NCBI GenBank assembly: GCA_910575105.1
Contig: CAJTDK010000009.1
Span: 107,756-171,755 of the forward strand
DNA length: 64,000 nucleotides
Direction: 5' to 3'
DNA from: Lachnospiraceae bacterium
Lineage (GTDB): Bacteria; Bacillota; Clostridia; Lachnospirales; Lachnospiraceae
A model generated the notes under the pieces. That model made no database searches and had not been told where the DNA came from. It saw only the letters and a program-made list of their open reading frames with translations. A program made the position numbers and the translations under genes. Shown here in pieces: positions 16,959 to 25,703 of the stretch. Every line of letters starts with the position of its first letter. Within the stretch, counting starts at the first letter, position 1.

Positions 16959-18164
16959 ATGTTAAATGGAAAAACCATTCTCCTCGGCGTCACCGGCGGA
17001 ATCGCCGCATACAAGAGCGCGTCTCTTGCCAGCCTTTTAGTAAAGTCAGGAGCCGAGGTACGCGTTCTCATGACGGAGCACGCGAAGAATTTTATCAATC
17101 CGATTACCTTTGAGTCGCTGACGGGACACAAGTGTGTTTCGGACACCTTCGACCGGAACTTCGAGTTCAAAGTGGAGCATGTGGCGCTTGCGAAAAAGGC
17201 GGATGCGGTCATCATCGCTCCGGCGACAGCCAATGTGACCGCAAAGCTGGCTCACGGCATTGCGGACGATATGCTGACGACAACGGTGCTTGCCTGCCGG
17301 TGCCCGAAGATCGTCGCTCCTGCCATGAATACCGCGATGTATGAGAATCCTGTGACCCAGGACAATCTGAACACCCTGCGCCGTTACGGCATGGAGATTG
17401 CAGAGCCGGACAGCGGATATCTGGCCTGCGGGGACGTGGGCGCAGGGAAGATGCCCGAGCCGGAGGTTCTTTTGGAGTACGTTTACCGGGCCTGCGCATT
17501 TACTGGAGAGCAGAAGGATATGGAAGGGCTGAAGGTGCTGGTCACGGCAGGTCCTACCCAGGAGGCAGTGGATCCTGTGCGGTATATCACCAACCATTCT
17601 TCTGGGAAAATGGGCTATAGCATCGCCAGGATGTGCATGCTTAGGGGGGCGTCAGTCACACTCGTGACAGGAAAGACAGCAATCAGGGCTCCGATGTTCG
17701 TGGATGTGGTTCCTGTGGTGTCGGCAAAAGAGATGTATGATGCGGTCGTCTCAAGAAGTGAGGAGATGGACATCATCATCAAGGCGGCAGCCGTTGCGGA
17801 TTACCGCCCACGTCATGTGGCGGAGGAGAAGGTGAAGAAAGGGGACGGTCAGATGGTAATCGAGCTGGAACGGACGGACGATATCCTGGCAGATTTAGGC
17901 AGCCGTAAGAGGGACGGGCAGTTTTTGTGCGGATTTTCCATGGAGACGGAGCGTATGATTGAGAATTCCAGGAAAAAGCTTGTCAGGAAAAATCTGGACA
18001 TGATCGCGGCGAATAACCTGAAGGTTCAGGGAGCGGGATTTGAGACGGACACGAATATCGTCACGCTGATCGGAAAGGATTTCCAGGAGGAGCTGCCGAT
18101 GATGGATAAGGGACAGGTGGCGTCCTGCCTTCTCGACAAAATATTGGAACTTATGAAGTCATAG
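16959..18164 (+). CDS. coaBC: Bifunctional phosphopantothenoylcysteine decarboxylase/phosphopantothenate-cysteine ligase
   Basis: The 401-residue protein has the flavin-dependent CoaC half (residues 1-180, with GVTGGIAAYK, active-site His74 in VEHVAL, and PAMNTAMYEN) and the CoaB half (from about 188, with VTAGPTQE, NHSSGKMG and AAVADYRP). Together they make 4'-phosphopantetheine for coenzyme A. The start at 16959 has AAAGGAAG upstream and similarity begins there. Confidence 0.96.
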   Translation: MLNGKTILLGVTGGIAAYKSASLASLLVKSGAEVRVLMTEHAKNFINPITFESLTGHKCVSDTFDRNFEFKVEHVALAKKADAVIIAPATANVTAKLAHGIADDMLTTTVLACRCPKIVAPAMNTAMYENPVTQDNLNTLRRYGMEIAEPDSGYLACGDVGAGKMPEPEVLLEYVYRACAFTGEQKDMEGLKVLVTAGPTQEAVDPVRYITNHSSGKMGYSIARMCMLRGASVTLVTGKTAIRAPMFVDVVPVVSAKEMYDAVVSRSEEMDIIIKAAAVADYRPRHVAEEKVKKGDGQMVIELERTDDILADLGSRKRDGQFLCGFSMETERMIENSRKKLVRKNLDMIAANNLKVQGAGFETDTNIVTLIGKDFQEELPMMDKGQVASCLLDKILELMKS

Positions 18165-18187
18165 GAAAAAATACTTAGGAGAAATAT

Positions 18188-18781
18188 ATGATGAATACGA
18201 TAATCAGGCAGTCAATTTTAAGCGGTATGCTGGTGGGCATCGGCGTGGTGATCAATACAGTGTCAGAAAACCGATATGCAGGGGCGATGCTGTTTTCGCT
18301 GGCGCTCCTTACGATCATCCACTGCGGACTAAAACTGTATACCGGTAAGATCGGTTTTGTACGGACGGTTCCTACGCGGGATTTGGGTGTAATGCTTTTA
18401 GGGAATCTCGGGGGAGTGCTGGTGCCGGTTCTTGCGGTCGCGTCCCAGCGGGGGGATGTGATGGAAAAGCTTTGTAAGGTGTCGGAGAGCAAATTTTCCG
18501 CAGGTTTTCTTTCAATGTTTATCTTTGGATGCTTTTGCGGCGTGCTGATGTTTATCGCAGTATATTGTAAAAATGCGGTGATCACAGTTTTTTGCATTAT
18601 GGTGTTTATCCTGTCAGGGTATGAGCACTGTATCGCGGATTTTCCATATCTTGCTATCAATTTCAGCCTGATAAATGCTGGGAAATTCCTTTGTGTGGTG
18701 GCAGGTAATTCCGCTGGATCTATGGTGACGCATTATCTAATCAAAGATGAGGCAGATCAGGATAAAACTCAGGTTGTATGA
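18188..18781 (+). CDS. Short formate/nitrite transporter (FNT)-like membrane protein
   Basis: The 197-residue protein has about six membrane segments. N-terminal ILSGMLVGIG followed by LKLYTGKIGF, then ILSGYEHCIADFPYL and CVVAGNSAGSMV, resemble the FNT pattern (AGMLIG, FTG, GFEHSVAN, GN-x2-G), but the protein is shorter than the usual 260-290 residues. It could be a formate, lactate or similar channel. It follows coaBC by 23 bases. Confidence 0.6.
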   Translation: MMNTIIRQSILSGMLVGIGVVINTVSENRYAGAMLFSLALLTIIHCGLKLYTGKIGFVRTVPTRDLGVMLLGNLGGVLVPVLAVASQRGDVMEKLCKVSESKFSAGFLSMFIFGCFCGVLMFIAVYCKNAVITVFCIMVFILSGYEHCIADFPYLAINFSLINAGKFLCVVAGNSAGSMVTHYLIKDEADQDKTQVV

Positions 18782-18840
18782 CAGGGCGGTTTCTGTTCAT
18801 ACTTTTATGTCATTTAAAATGGACATAAGGTTACTGTTCT

Positions 18841-19342
18841 CGGGTCAGGATGAATGGCAATGTTCAGATTAATATGGAACTGCAGGTGATCATGTTTACC
18901 TATTGGCAGAGCGTGCGCTGTTCTATCTGAGCAAGATGTATATGAAACAGATTCGGAAAGGGCAGGATTACGATGTGCTCCAGAAGTGTACTCATGTAAG
19001 AATTCTGGATTTTGATTTGTTTAAGAGCGGGGAATATTATTCCGGGTTTCATATGTGGGAGGATTTAAGGAAGGAGCTGTATTCGGACAAATTGGAGATA
19101 CAGGCTATCCGCGATCACAATAATATCATATCAAGCGGTTGGGTGCGTGGATGTGAGCGGGGAAGAAAAGAAGGAATGCGCCTAGGTCTCCAGGAAGGAC
19201 TTAAGCAGGGCGCCCGGGCGTTGATTGAATTTTGCCAGGAGATGGAGCTGTCGAAAGAAGATACGTTTTTTAAATTATGCAGAAATTTTCTGTTTCGGAG
19301 GAGGCAAAAAAATATACGGAAGAATACTGGGTGGATCCATAA
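18841..19342 (+). pseudogene. Rpn/PD-(D/E)XK nuclease 'transposase' family remnant
   Basis: Three consecutive pieces in different frames together resemble the middle and C-terminal part of the Rpn family: GNVQINMELQV from 18841, then AERALFYLSKMYMKQI to HNNIISSG in another frame after about 18900, and finally MQKFSVSEEEAKKY to a TAA at 19340-19342 in the third frame. The N-terminal nuclease part is missing. The decay by at least two frameshifts and a truncation marks it as a pseudogene. The 157-codon open frame at 18903-19376 is only its middle piece plus out-of-frame tail. Confidence 0.7.
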
Positions 19343-19454
19343 GAAAAAGGCTGTCCTGGAGCATTGGTATGACTGAACGGGTAGATTACACGGAACCAGC
19401 GCAGCCTTTACCTGAGAATTATATGATACAGAGCCAAAACAGCCTTTTTTGAGA

Positions 19455-19805
19455 TTAAATTCCGCCGCAGTATTTCCGATAGTCTTCTTCAAAGGAATCT
19501 AACTGTTCCTGCAAAGAAGCAGTCTCGGCATCGGAGAGGTGTCCGGCAAGTGCGGTCAGATTCTCCTTAATCCTGGCCGGATTATACGGAACCTCCAGGG
19601 CAAAGTCGGCGAAAGCCCGGATTTTCTGGAAGTACATCTTCGTTTCCGGCTCTTCTTTTGCCTTGCGGCTCATGCGGTACATAAAGGCGCAGTCGGTGGC
19701 GTCCACATCTTTGCATTCTCTGCAGATCCATTTTCCCAAAAAGTAATGTGTTCCTCCGAGTTCGTAGAGAAAGCCCGGATAGGTTAGTATGCGTTCAGTC
19801 ATCAT
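19455..19805 (-). CDS. Hypothetical protein
   Basis: A 116-residue soluble protein with no family I can name. It has FLGKWICRECKDVDATDC near residue 25 (a C-x2-C and a further Cys, possibly a metal site) and an acidic helical C-terminus ending YCGGI. GGAGG lies nine bases before the ATG at 19805. It stands alone between the Rpn remnant and a dispersed repeat. Confidence 0.55.
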   Translation of the reverse strand: MMTERILTYPGFLYELGGTHYFLGKWICRECKDVDATDCAFMYRMSRKAKEEPETKMYFQKIRAFADFALEVPYNPARIKENLTALAGHLSDAETASLQEQLDSFEEDYRKYCGGI

Positions 19806-19920
19806 AACGGTTATCCTCCAGTGGTGTTGAATTGTAGTTCTATAGCCATTATCGCTGAAAATGGATGTTTTTTCAACGTCTATTTCGCAGAAAAAGCAGA
19901 TCGCTGATAAGGTTGTGCTG

Positions 19921-19979
19921 CTGTTCATGGGTCGGGAATGTGCACTGGCTGCACATTCCGTAAGGATATGCTGCAGGAG
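19921..19979 (-). repeat. Dispersed intergenic hairpin repeat, copy C
   Basis: The reverse complement matches copies A (1043-1104) and B (60761-60820). It has a perfect dyad, GGAATGTGC (19935-19943) and GCACATTCC (19951-19959), around a 7-base loop. Confidence 0.75.
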
Positions 19980-19994
19980 TGAGTGAAAAATGTG

Positions 19995-20023
19995 TTGACA
20001 TGGAAATAGAATGATGATAAATT
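19995..20023 (+). promoter_or_regulatory. Sigma-A promoter of the GH36 gene
   Basis: Perfect TTGACA (19995-20000), 17 bases, TAAATT (20018-20023), 40 bases before the start codon. Confidence 0.65.
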
Positions 20024-20062
20024 CGTCATATTGATGAAAATGAACAGTTGGAGGACATAAAG

Positions 20063-22258
20063 ATGGCGATTAGATATGAAGACAAGCACAGGATATTCAA
20101 GCTGGATACGAAAAGTACGACGTATATGATCGGATTGACTCCGGAAGGATACGTGGGGCATGTTTACTATGGAGAGCGTATGGAGAGCGCCGATGCAGCG
20201 TACCTGCTGCGTACCGGAGAGCATCCTCATACGCCGTCGGCAGTGCCGAGGGAGAAGTCTTCTTTTCTTGACTTTTTCCCGACAGAATACCCGACAGGGG
20301 GAGTCGGGGATTACCGGGAGAGCTGTCTGGATATCAGAGGCGAGTCCGGAAGCCGGGGATGTGAGATTCTTTATGATTCTTATGCCATCACCCAGGGAAA
20401 GCCGGAGCTTAAGGGGCTTCCTGCGTCCTTTGGAAGGCCGGATGAGGTGGATACTTTGGCGATTGTGTGTGTGGACAAGGTGTTGAACCTGAAAGTCATC
20501 CTTTCTTATTCTGTATTTGAAGAGGAGGATGTGATCACAAGAAATGTCAGGCTCGTCAATGAAGGGGAGGAGCATCTCCGAGTCGAAAAGGTACTTTCAG
20601 CATGCCTTGATCTGGATGACGAAGAATTTGAGATGGTTAGCCTGGCGGGAGGCTGGGCAAGGGAGCGGGGGATTCAAAGAAGAAGGCTTGCTTACGGAAA
20701 GCAGATGGTGTCCTCGGCAAAAGGAGGCTCAAGCCATCAGGAGCATCCCTTTCTGGCGCTCGTCACTCCTTGGACGACCCAGAATCAGGGGCGCGTGTAT
20801 GCCATGAATTTTGTCTATTCCGGCAATTTTACCGCGGAGGCCGAGTTGAACCAGCACGATGCCGTCCGTATGACCATGGGAATCAACAGTGAGGATTTCT
20901 GCTGGAATCTGCGGGGCGGAGAGGAATTTCAGGCGCCGGAGGCGGTGTTTACTTTTTCCGGCGAAGGCTTTGGGAAGATGAGTCGTTCCTTCCATGATTT
21001 TTACCGGAAACACATGATACGCAGTCCGCACCTTCACAAAAAAAGGCCGGTGCTGATCAACAACTGGGAGGCGACGTATTTTGACTTTGATACGGATAAG
21101 CTTCTGGATATTGCCAGAGAAGCGAAAAAGGCCGGGATTGAGATGCTTGTCATGGATGACGGCTGGTTTGGAAAGCGGGATAACGACGATAGTTCTCTGG
21201 GAGACTGGACGGTAAATGAAGATAAGATCAAGGGCGGCCTTAAAAATCTGGTAGACAAGGTGTTGGATATCGGTCTGGAGTTCGGCATCTGGTTTGAGCC
21301 GGAGATGATCTCTCCGGATTCCCGCTTGTACCGCGAGCATCCAGAGTGGGCCATCCACATTCCGGGAAGGCAGGCGACCCAGAGCAGAGCGCAGTATGTA
21401 CTTGACCTGTCTAACCCTGAGGTAGTGGATTATGCCTATGAGTGTGTGGCGAAGATCTTGAGGAGCGCGCCTGTCTCTTATGTGAAGTGGGATATGAACC
21501 GCCAGTTGAGCGACTTGGGAAGCAGCTATCTTGACCGGGATTCCCAGCAGGAATTATTCCACCGGTATGTGCTGGGACTTTACGAGATGCAGGAGCGCCT
21601 AGTGAGCGAATTCCCGGATATCCTTCTTGAGAACTGTTCCAGCGGCGGCGGAAGGTTTGATCCGGGGATGCTCTACTACAGCCCGCAGATCTGGTGCAGT
21701 GACAATACCGACGCCGTGGACCGGCTGGCGATCCAGGAAGGTACGGCGCTTATCTACCCGCTGTCTGCGATAGGGGCGCATGTAAGCGACTGTCCGAACC
21801 ATATGACAGGCCGGATCACTCCCTTTGAGACAAGGGGGCATGTGGCGCTTGCAGGAACCTTTGGCTATGAGCTGGATATTACGAAGATCTCCCAAAAAGA
21901 CCGGGAGATGATCCCGGGGCAGATCAAAGATTACCACAGGTACAACGATCTGATAAGGGAGGGCGATTATTACCGGATCGCGTCTTATAGGGAGAACCAT
22001 AAGTATGATTGTTTTCTTGTGGCAGCAAAGGATAAGAGTGAAGCGCTGATGACTTTTGTGCAGGTGAAGTGCAGTCCTACCTTCCACGGGAAGAAGATCA
22101 GGCTTTTGGGGCTTGAAGAGAAGGCTTTGTACAGGCTGGAAGGTACTGAGCAGTCCTATACGGGGGAGATGCTCATGAAAGGCGGATTTGTGATTGATTT
22201 CATGCAAGGAGACGCGGTGAGCAGGCTGTATCATTTTGTACGGCAGAGTGAAGGATAA
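20063..22258 (+). CDS. Alpha-galactosidase, GH36
   Basis: The 731-residue protein has the N-terminal beta-supersandwich and a TIM barrel. The nucleophile is Asp477 in YVKWDMNR and the acid/base Asp547 in CSDNTDA; MDDGWFG and ENCSSGGGRFD are further family signatures. It removes terminal alpha-1,6-galactose from raffinose-type sugars or galactomannan fragments. There is no signal peptide, so it works inside the cell on imported oligosaccharides. The start at 20063 has TTGGAGG eight bases upstream. A promoter lies at 19995 and a terminator at 22316, so it is a single-gene unit. It may serve the manno-oligosaccharide locus downstream. Confidence 0.95.
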   Translation: MAIRYEDKHRIFKLDTKSTTYMIGLTPEGYVGHVYYGERMESADAAYLLRTGEHPHTPSAVPREKSSFLDFFPTEYPTGGVGDYRESCLDIRGESGSRGCEILYDSYAITQGKPELKGLPASFGRPDEVDTLAIVCVDKVLNLKVILSYSVFEEEDVITRNVRLVNEGEEHLRVEKVLSACLDLDDEEFEMVSLAGGWARERGIQRRRLAYGKQMVSSAKGGSSHQEHPFLALVTPWTTQNQGRVYAMNFVYSGNFTAEAELNQHDAVRMTMGINSEDFCWNLRGGEEFQAPEAVFTFSGEGFGKMSRSFHDFYRKHMIRSPHLHKKRPVLINNWEATYFDFDTDKLLDIAREAKKAGIEMLVMDDGWFGKRDNDDSSLGDWTVNEDKIKGGLKNLVDKVLDIGLEFGIWFEPEMISPDSRLYREHPEWAIHIPGRQATQSRAQYVLDLSNPEVVDYAYECVAKILRSAPVSYVKWDMNRQLSDLGSSYLDRDSQQELFHRYVLGLYEMQERLVSEFPDILLENCSSGGGRFDPGMLYYSPQIWCSDNTDAVDRLAIQEGTALIYPLSAIGAHVSDCPNHMTGRITPFETRGHVALAGTFGYELDITKISQKDREMIPGQIKDYHRYNDLIREGDYYRIASYRENHKYDCFLVAAKDKSEALMTFVQVKCSPTFHGKKIRLLGLEEKALYRLEGTEQSYTGEMLMKGGFVIDFMQGDAVSRLYHFVRQSEG

Positions 22259-22315
22259 GCTGCTGCTATGACAAAGCATAAGTAAAACGGGAATTCAATT
22301 GATCAAAATGAAAGG

Positions 22316-22356
22316 TGCAAGGCTCTGCATTAGTTAGTTGGGCCTTGCATTTTTTA
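22316..22356 (+). terminator. Rho-independent terminator after the GH36 gene
   Basis: TGCAAGGC (22316-22323) pairs with GCCTTGCA (22342-22349), followed by six Ts. Confidence 0.85.
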
Positions 22357-22389
22357 GTTATAAAAAAATAATAATTTGGAATAATTTAG

Positions 22390-22418
22390 TTGACATTTAG
22401 CTAAAAAAATGATAGATT
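22390..22418 (+). promoter_or_regulatory. Sigma-A promoter of the 22448 gene cluster
   Basis: Perfect TTGACA (22390-22395), 17 bases, TAGATT (22413-22418), 29 bases before the start codon. Confidence 0.65.
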
Positions 22419-22447
22419 TCAATTAAATGAATTTGCGTGGTGAGAGT

Positions 22448-23167
22448 ATGCCGGATTTACAAAAGAAGACTGCGCTGGATGATGATGCCAGTATTTACAA
22501 AAAAGACAGGAGCAGAACAGAAAAGCAGAAATGGGAAGAGATGGATAAGGAGCAGAGAAGACAGTATTTTGCGGATTATTATCTCAGAAAGATGTTCGGT
22601 ATAGTAGTGGGGATTTTTGCGTTTTTTTTTCTTGGGTGGCACTTTTTAAAGCCGGCGGAGGAGACGGTCTTGTATGTGGCGGTCGTAGATGAATCGCTGG
22701 ACGAAGAGAAGCTTGAAGAGATGACAGAAGAGCTGAATGAAAGGTTCAGTGTGGATGGAAAGCAGAAAAAGGTTCTGATCGATGATACCTTTTTTATGAA
22801 GGATGACGCGCTGACCCGTATGGAGGTCTATCTGCACAGCGCTCAGCTTGATGCGGTCATCGCCGATGAGACGGTGTGGCGGGAGCTTTCCGGATACGGG
22901 TTTTTCAAGCGGTTAGACAGGCTGGGAGAAGACCTGGGCGGCTGGGAGGAACTTCTTTGGACGGCAGGATATCTGGACAGTGAAGACATTTCCTTTGAAG
23001 ACCGTGAGGTCGCGAGGGGCGAGACAGCGCCTTACGGTGTGAACCTTGCAGGCAGCAGGCGCTTCGGGGAGATGAAGGAATATATGGAACACCCGGTTTT
23101 TGCCATTGCAGAGGGAACTGAAAATGAGGAGCGGGCGGTAAGCTTCCTGGATTATCTTATGGAATAA
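22448..23167 (+). CDS. Hypothetical membrane-anchored protein
   Basis: The 239-residue protein has a charged N-terminal cytoplasmic part (residues 1-50), one membrane segment at about 51-68 (GIVVGIFAFFFLGWHF), and an acidic extracytoplasmic domain. That domain has the look of a degenerate periplasmic-binding fold (DETVWRELSGYGFFKRL, AIAEGTENEERAVSFLDYL), but this is only an impression. It is followed after 13 bases by a DUF624/YesL gene, a pairing I associate with sugar-uptake regions in Lachnospiraceae. Confidence 0.6.
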   Translation: MPDLQKKTALDDDASIYKKDRSRTEKQKWEEMDKEQRRQYFADYYLRKMFGIVVGIFAFFFLGWHFLKPAEETVLYVAVVDESLDEEKLEEMTEELNERFSVDGKQKKVLIDDTFFMKDDALTRMEVYLHSAQLDAVIADETVWRELSGYGFFKRLDRLGEDLGGWEELLWTAGYLDSEDISFEDREVARGETAPYGVNLAGSRRFGEMKEYMEHPVFAIAEGTENEERAVSFLDYLME

Positions 23168-23180
23168 GGAGGGCGACGAT

Positions 23181-23825
23181 ATGGCGGTAAAGGATCTTTT
23201 TCAGCCGGATAATCTGTTCAGCGAGGTGATGACGAAGATCTTCGACATCCTTCTACTAAATATGCTGTGGCTGATCTGTTCACTTCCTGTGGTGACTTTC
23301 GGCGCGTCTACGACAGCACTGTATTACGTGATGATGAAGCTGGTGCGGGATGAGGAAAACGGGATCGTGAAAAGCTTTTTTAAGTCTTTTAGGGATAATT
23401 TCAGGCAGTCGCTGCCGGTTACGGCGCTGTTCCTTGGGTTTGCGGCTGTGCTGTTCATTGATTTTCATGTGCTTAAAGGCGCGGGGACGCGGAGTGCGTC
23501 GGTGATGTACGGAGGCTGTTTTGTGCTGCTGATCTTCGGCGCGGGGGTGTTTGGCTATACGTTCCCGCTGCTTGCGAAGTTTGAGAATACGGTAAGGAGC
23601 ACTCTGGGCAACGGGGCGAAGATCGCAGTTACTCATCTGCCCCAGACGGTGGCGATGATTCTGGTCAATACGGCTCCGTTTGCGTGGTTTTTGCTGTCGC
23701 CGGACAGCTTTTCGGTGGTTTTCTGGCTCTGGGTATTTGCAGGCGAAGGAGTGTCGGCATTTGTGATTGCAAAAATCGTGGTGCGGGTGTTTGACGAATT
23801 TATCTCGAAGGAAGACGGGAATTAG
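23181..23825 (+). CDS. YesL/DUF624 family membrane protein
   Basis: The 214-residue protein has about five membrane segments and the DUF624 pattern: NLFSEVMTKIFDILLLNMLWLICSLPVVTFGASTTAL is broken here into LNMLWLICSLPVVTFGAS and the following ALYYVMMKLVRDEE. YesL-like proteins are common next to sugar ABC transporters and glycoside hydrolases, and their function is unknown. AAGGAGGG lies before the start. Confidence 0.85.
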   Translation: MAVKDLFQPDNLFSEVMTKIFDILLLNMLWLICSLPVVTFGASTTALYYVMMKLVRDEENGIVKSFFKSFRDNFRQSLPVTALFLGFAAVLFIDFHVLKGAGTRSASVMYGGCFVLLIFGAGVFGYTFPLLAKFENTVRSTLGNGAKIAVTHLPQTVAMILVNTAPFAWFLLSPDSFSVVFWLWVFAGEGVSAFVIAKIVVRVFDEFISKEDGN

Positions 23826-23863
23826 GAAAGGGTTATAAGAGAAAAAGTGAGGAGGATGCGGCT

Positions 23864-25585
23864 ATGGGTTACAGAGAGATTTATGATGCGTGGTGTACGG
23901 ACGGGTATTTTGATGCGTCTGTGAGGGCGGAGCTTGCGGCGATCAGGGATGATGAGAAGGAGATCGAGGACCGGTTTTACCGTCGGCTGGAATTCGGTAC
24001 GGGGGGACTAAGAGGCGTCATCGGCGCAGGGACGAATCGGATGAATATCTATACGGTCCGCCAGGCGACGCAGGGGCTGGCCAATTATATCGTCTCCCAG
24101 AAGGGGGAGGAAAAGGGTGTGGCTATCGCTTATGATTCCAGGCGAATGTCCCCGGAATTTGCAAGGGAGACTGCTTTGTGTCTCAATGCGAACGGAATAA
24201 AGACTTATCTGTTTGAGAGCCTGAGGCCTACGCCGGAGCTTTCCTTTGCAGTGCGCGAGCTTGGCTGCATCTCAGGCGTCGTTATTACGGCCAGCCACAA
24301 TCCGAGGGAATATAACGGGTATAAGGTGTACTGGGAGGACGGGGCACAGATTACGCCGCCTCACGACAGGAATATTCTTGACGAGGTTGAAAAGGTTACC
24401 GGCTTTTCCCAGGTGAAGACGATGGACGAGGACGAGGCCCGCGCCCTGGGGCTGTTCCAGGTCATCGGCACTTCCTTTGACGACCGGTATCTTGAGAAGT
24501 TAGAAGAGCAGAGTATCCATCCGGAGATGATCAGGGAAGCGGCCAAGGAGATGAAGATCGTGTATACGCCTCTTCACGGCACGGGAAATATCCCGGTAAG
24601 ACGGATCCTCCGGGAGCTTGGATTTGCCCATGTCTATGTGGTGGAGGAGCAGAAGGAGCCGGACGGGGAATTTCCTACGGTGGCTTATCCGAATCCGGAG
24701 GATGCAAAGGCGTGGGAGCTGGCGCTTAAGCTGGCAAGGAAGGTCGATGCGGATATCGTGCTTGCTACAGATCCGGATGCGGATCGTCTCGGAGTCTGCG
24801 CAAAGGATGCAAAATCCGGGGAGTATGTAAGCTTTACCGGCAATATGTCAGGGATGCTGATTGCAGAGTACATACTGCGAGAGAGGACGAAGATGGGGAC
24901 GATGCCTGAGAATCCTGCGCTTGTAGAGACCATCGTTACAACGGATATGGCCAAAGCGATCGCTGCGGATTATCATACGGCGCTTATCGAAGTACTGACA
25001 GGCTTTAAGTATATCGGCGAGCAGATCAGGCTGTTTGAGGAGCAGAAAAGCTATGATTATCTGTTTGGCCTTGAGGAGAGCTACGGATGTCTTGCAGGGA
25101 CGTACGCAAGAGATAAGGATGCCTGTGTGGCGGTGATGCTGCTGTGCGAGGCGGCAGCTTATTATAAGACGAAGGGCAAGACTCTGTGGGACGCCATGAC
25201 GGATATGTATGAAAAATACGGCTATTACCGGGAGGGGCTTAAGACCCTGACCTTCAAAGGCATTGACGGCGCCAAAAAGATCCAGGGGATGATGAAGGAG
25301 CAGCGGGAAGATCCGCCGAAGGAGATGGGCGGATATCAGGTTCTTGCAGTCAGGGATTACAAGGCGGATACGAGGAAAGACATGGTGACCGGAGAGGTGT
25401 CAGCCACAGGGCTGCCGTGCTCTGACGTGCTGTACTATGAGCTTTCTGACGGAGCCTGGTGCTGCGTGCGTCCTTCGGGGACGGAGCCGAAGATCAAGTT
25501 TTACTTTGGGGTCAGGGGGGATTCCCTAGAGAGTGCAGAAGAAAAGCTTGAAAGGCTGAAACAGGAATTTGCTGCTGAAATGTAG
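23864..25585 (+). CDS. Phosphohexomutase (phosphoglucomutase/phosphomannomutase)
   Basis: The 573-residue alpha-D-phosphohexomutase has the phosphoserine loop TASHNP (Ser144), the metal loop DPDADR (303-308), the sugar-binding loop GLEESYG and the C-terminal phosphate-binding site RPSGTEPK. It interconverts hexose-1- and hexose-6-phosphates. The length and sequence fit the PgcA-type enzymes of Firmicutes, which act on glucose and often mannose phosphates. Its place directly upstream of the manno-oligosaccharide locus suggests that it turns the Man-1-P made by the GH130 phosphorylases into Man-6-P; this is inference. Confidence 0.92.
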   Translation: MGYREIYDAWCTDGYFDASVRAELAAIRDDEKEIEDRFYRRLEFGTGGLRGVIGAGTNRMNIYTVRQATQGLANYIVSQKGEEKGVAIAYDSRRMSPEFARETALCLNANGIKTYLFESLRPTPELSFAVRELGCISGVVITASHNPREYNGYKVYWEDGAQITPPHDRNILDEVEKVTGFSQVKTMDEDEARALGLFQVIGTSFDDRYLEKLEEQSIHPEMIREAAKEMKIVYTPLHGTGNIPVRRILRELGFAHVYVVEEQKEPDGEFPTVAYPNPEDAKAWELALKLARKVDADIVLATDPDADRLGVCAKDAKSGEYVSFTGNMSGMLIAEYILRERTKMGTMPENPALVETIVTTDMAKAIAADYHTALIEVLTGFKYIGEQIRLFEEQKSYDYLFGLEESYGCLAGTYARDKDACVAVMLLCEAAAYYKTKGKTLWDAMTDMYEKYGYYREGLKTLTFKGIDGAKKIQGMMKEQREDPPKEMGGYQVLAVRDYKADTRKDMVTGEVSATGLPCSDVLYYELSDGAWCCVRPSGTEPKIKFYFGVRGDSLESAEEKLERLKQEFAAEM

Positions 25586-25635
25586 AAAATGATTTACGCT
25601 ATATTGGGATGATGAACCTCCGGCGGATTTAATAT

Positions 25636-25664
25636 TTGACAAGATACTGTGATAAAGATAAAAT
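25636..25664 (+). promoter_or_regulatory. Sigma-A promoter of the LacI-family gene
   Basis: Perfect TTGACA (25636-25641), 17 bases, TAAAAT (25659-25664), about 40 bases before the start codon. Confidence 0.7.
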
Positions 25665-25703
25665 AAGACTGATAAATATTAAGCTGTTTTAAGGAGGAAG
25701 ATC

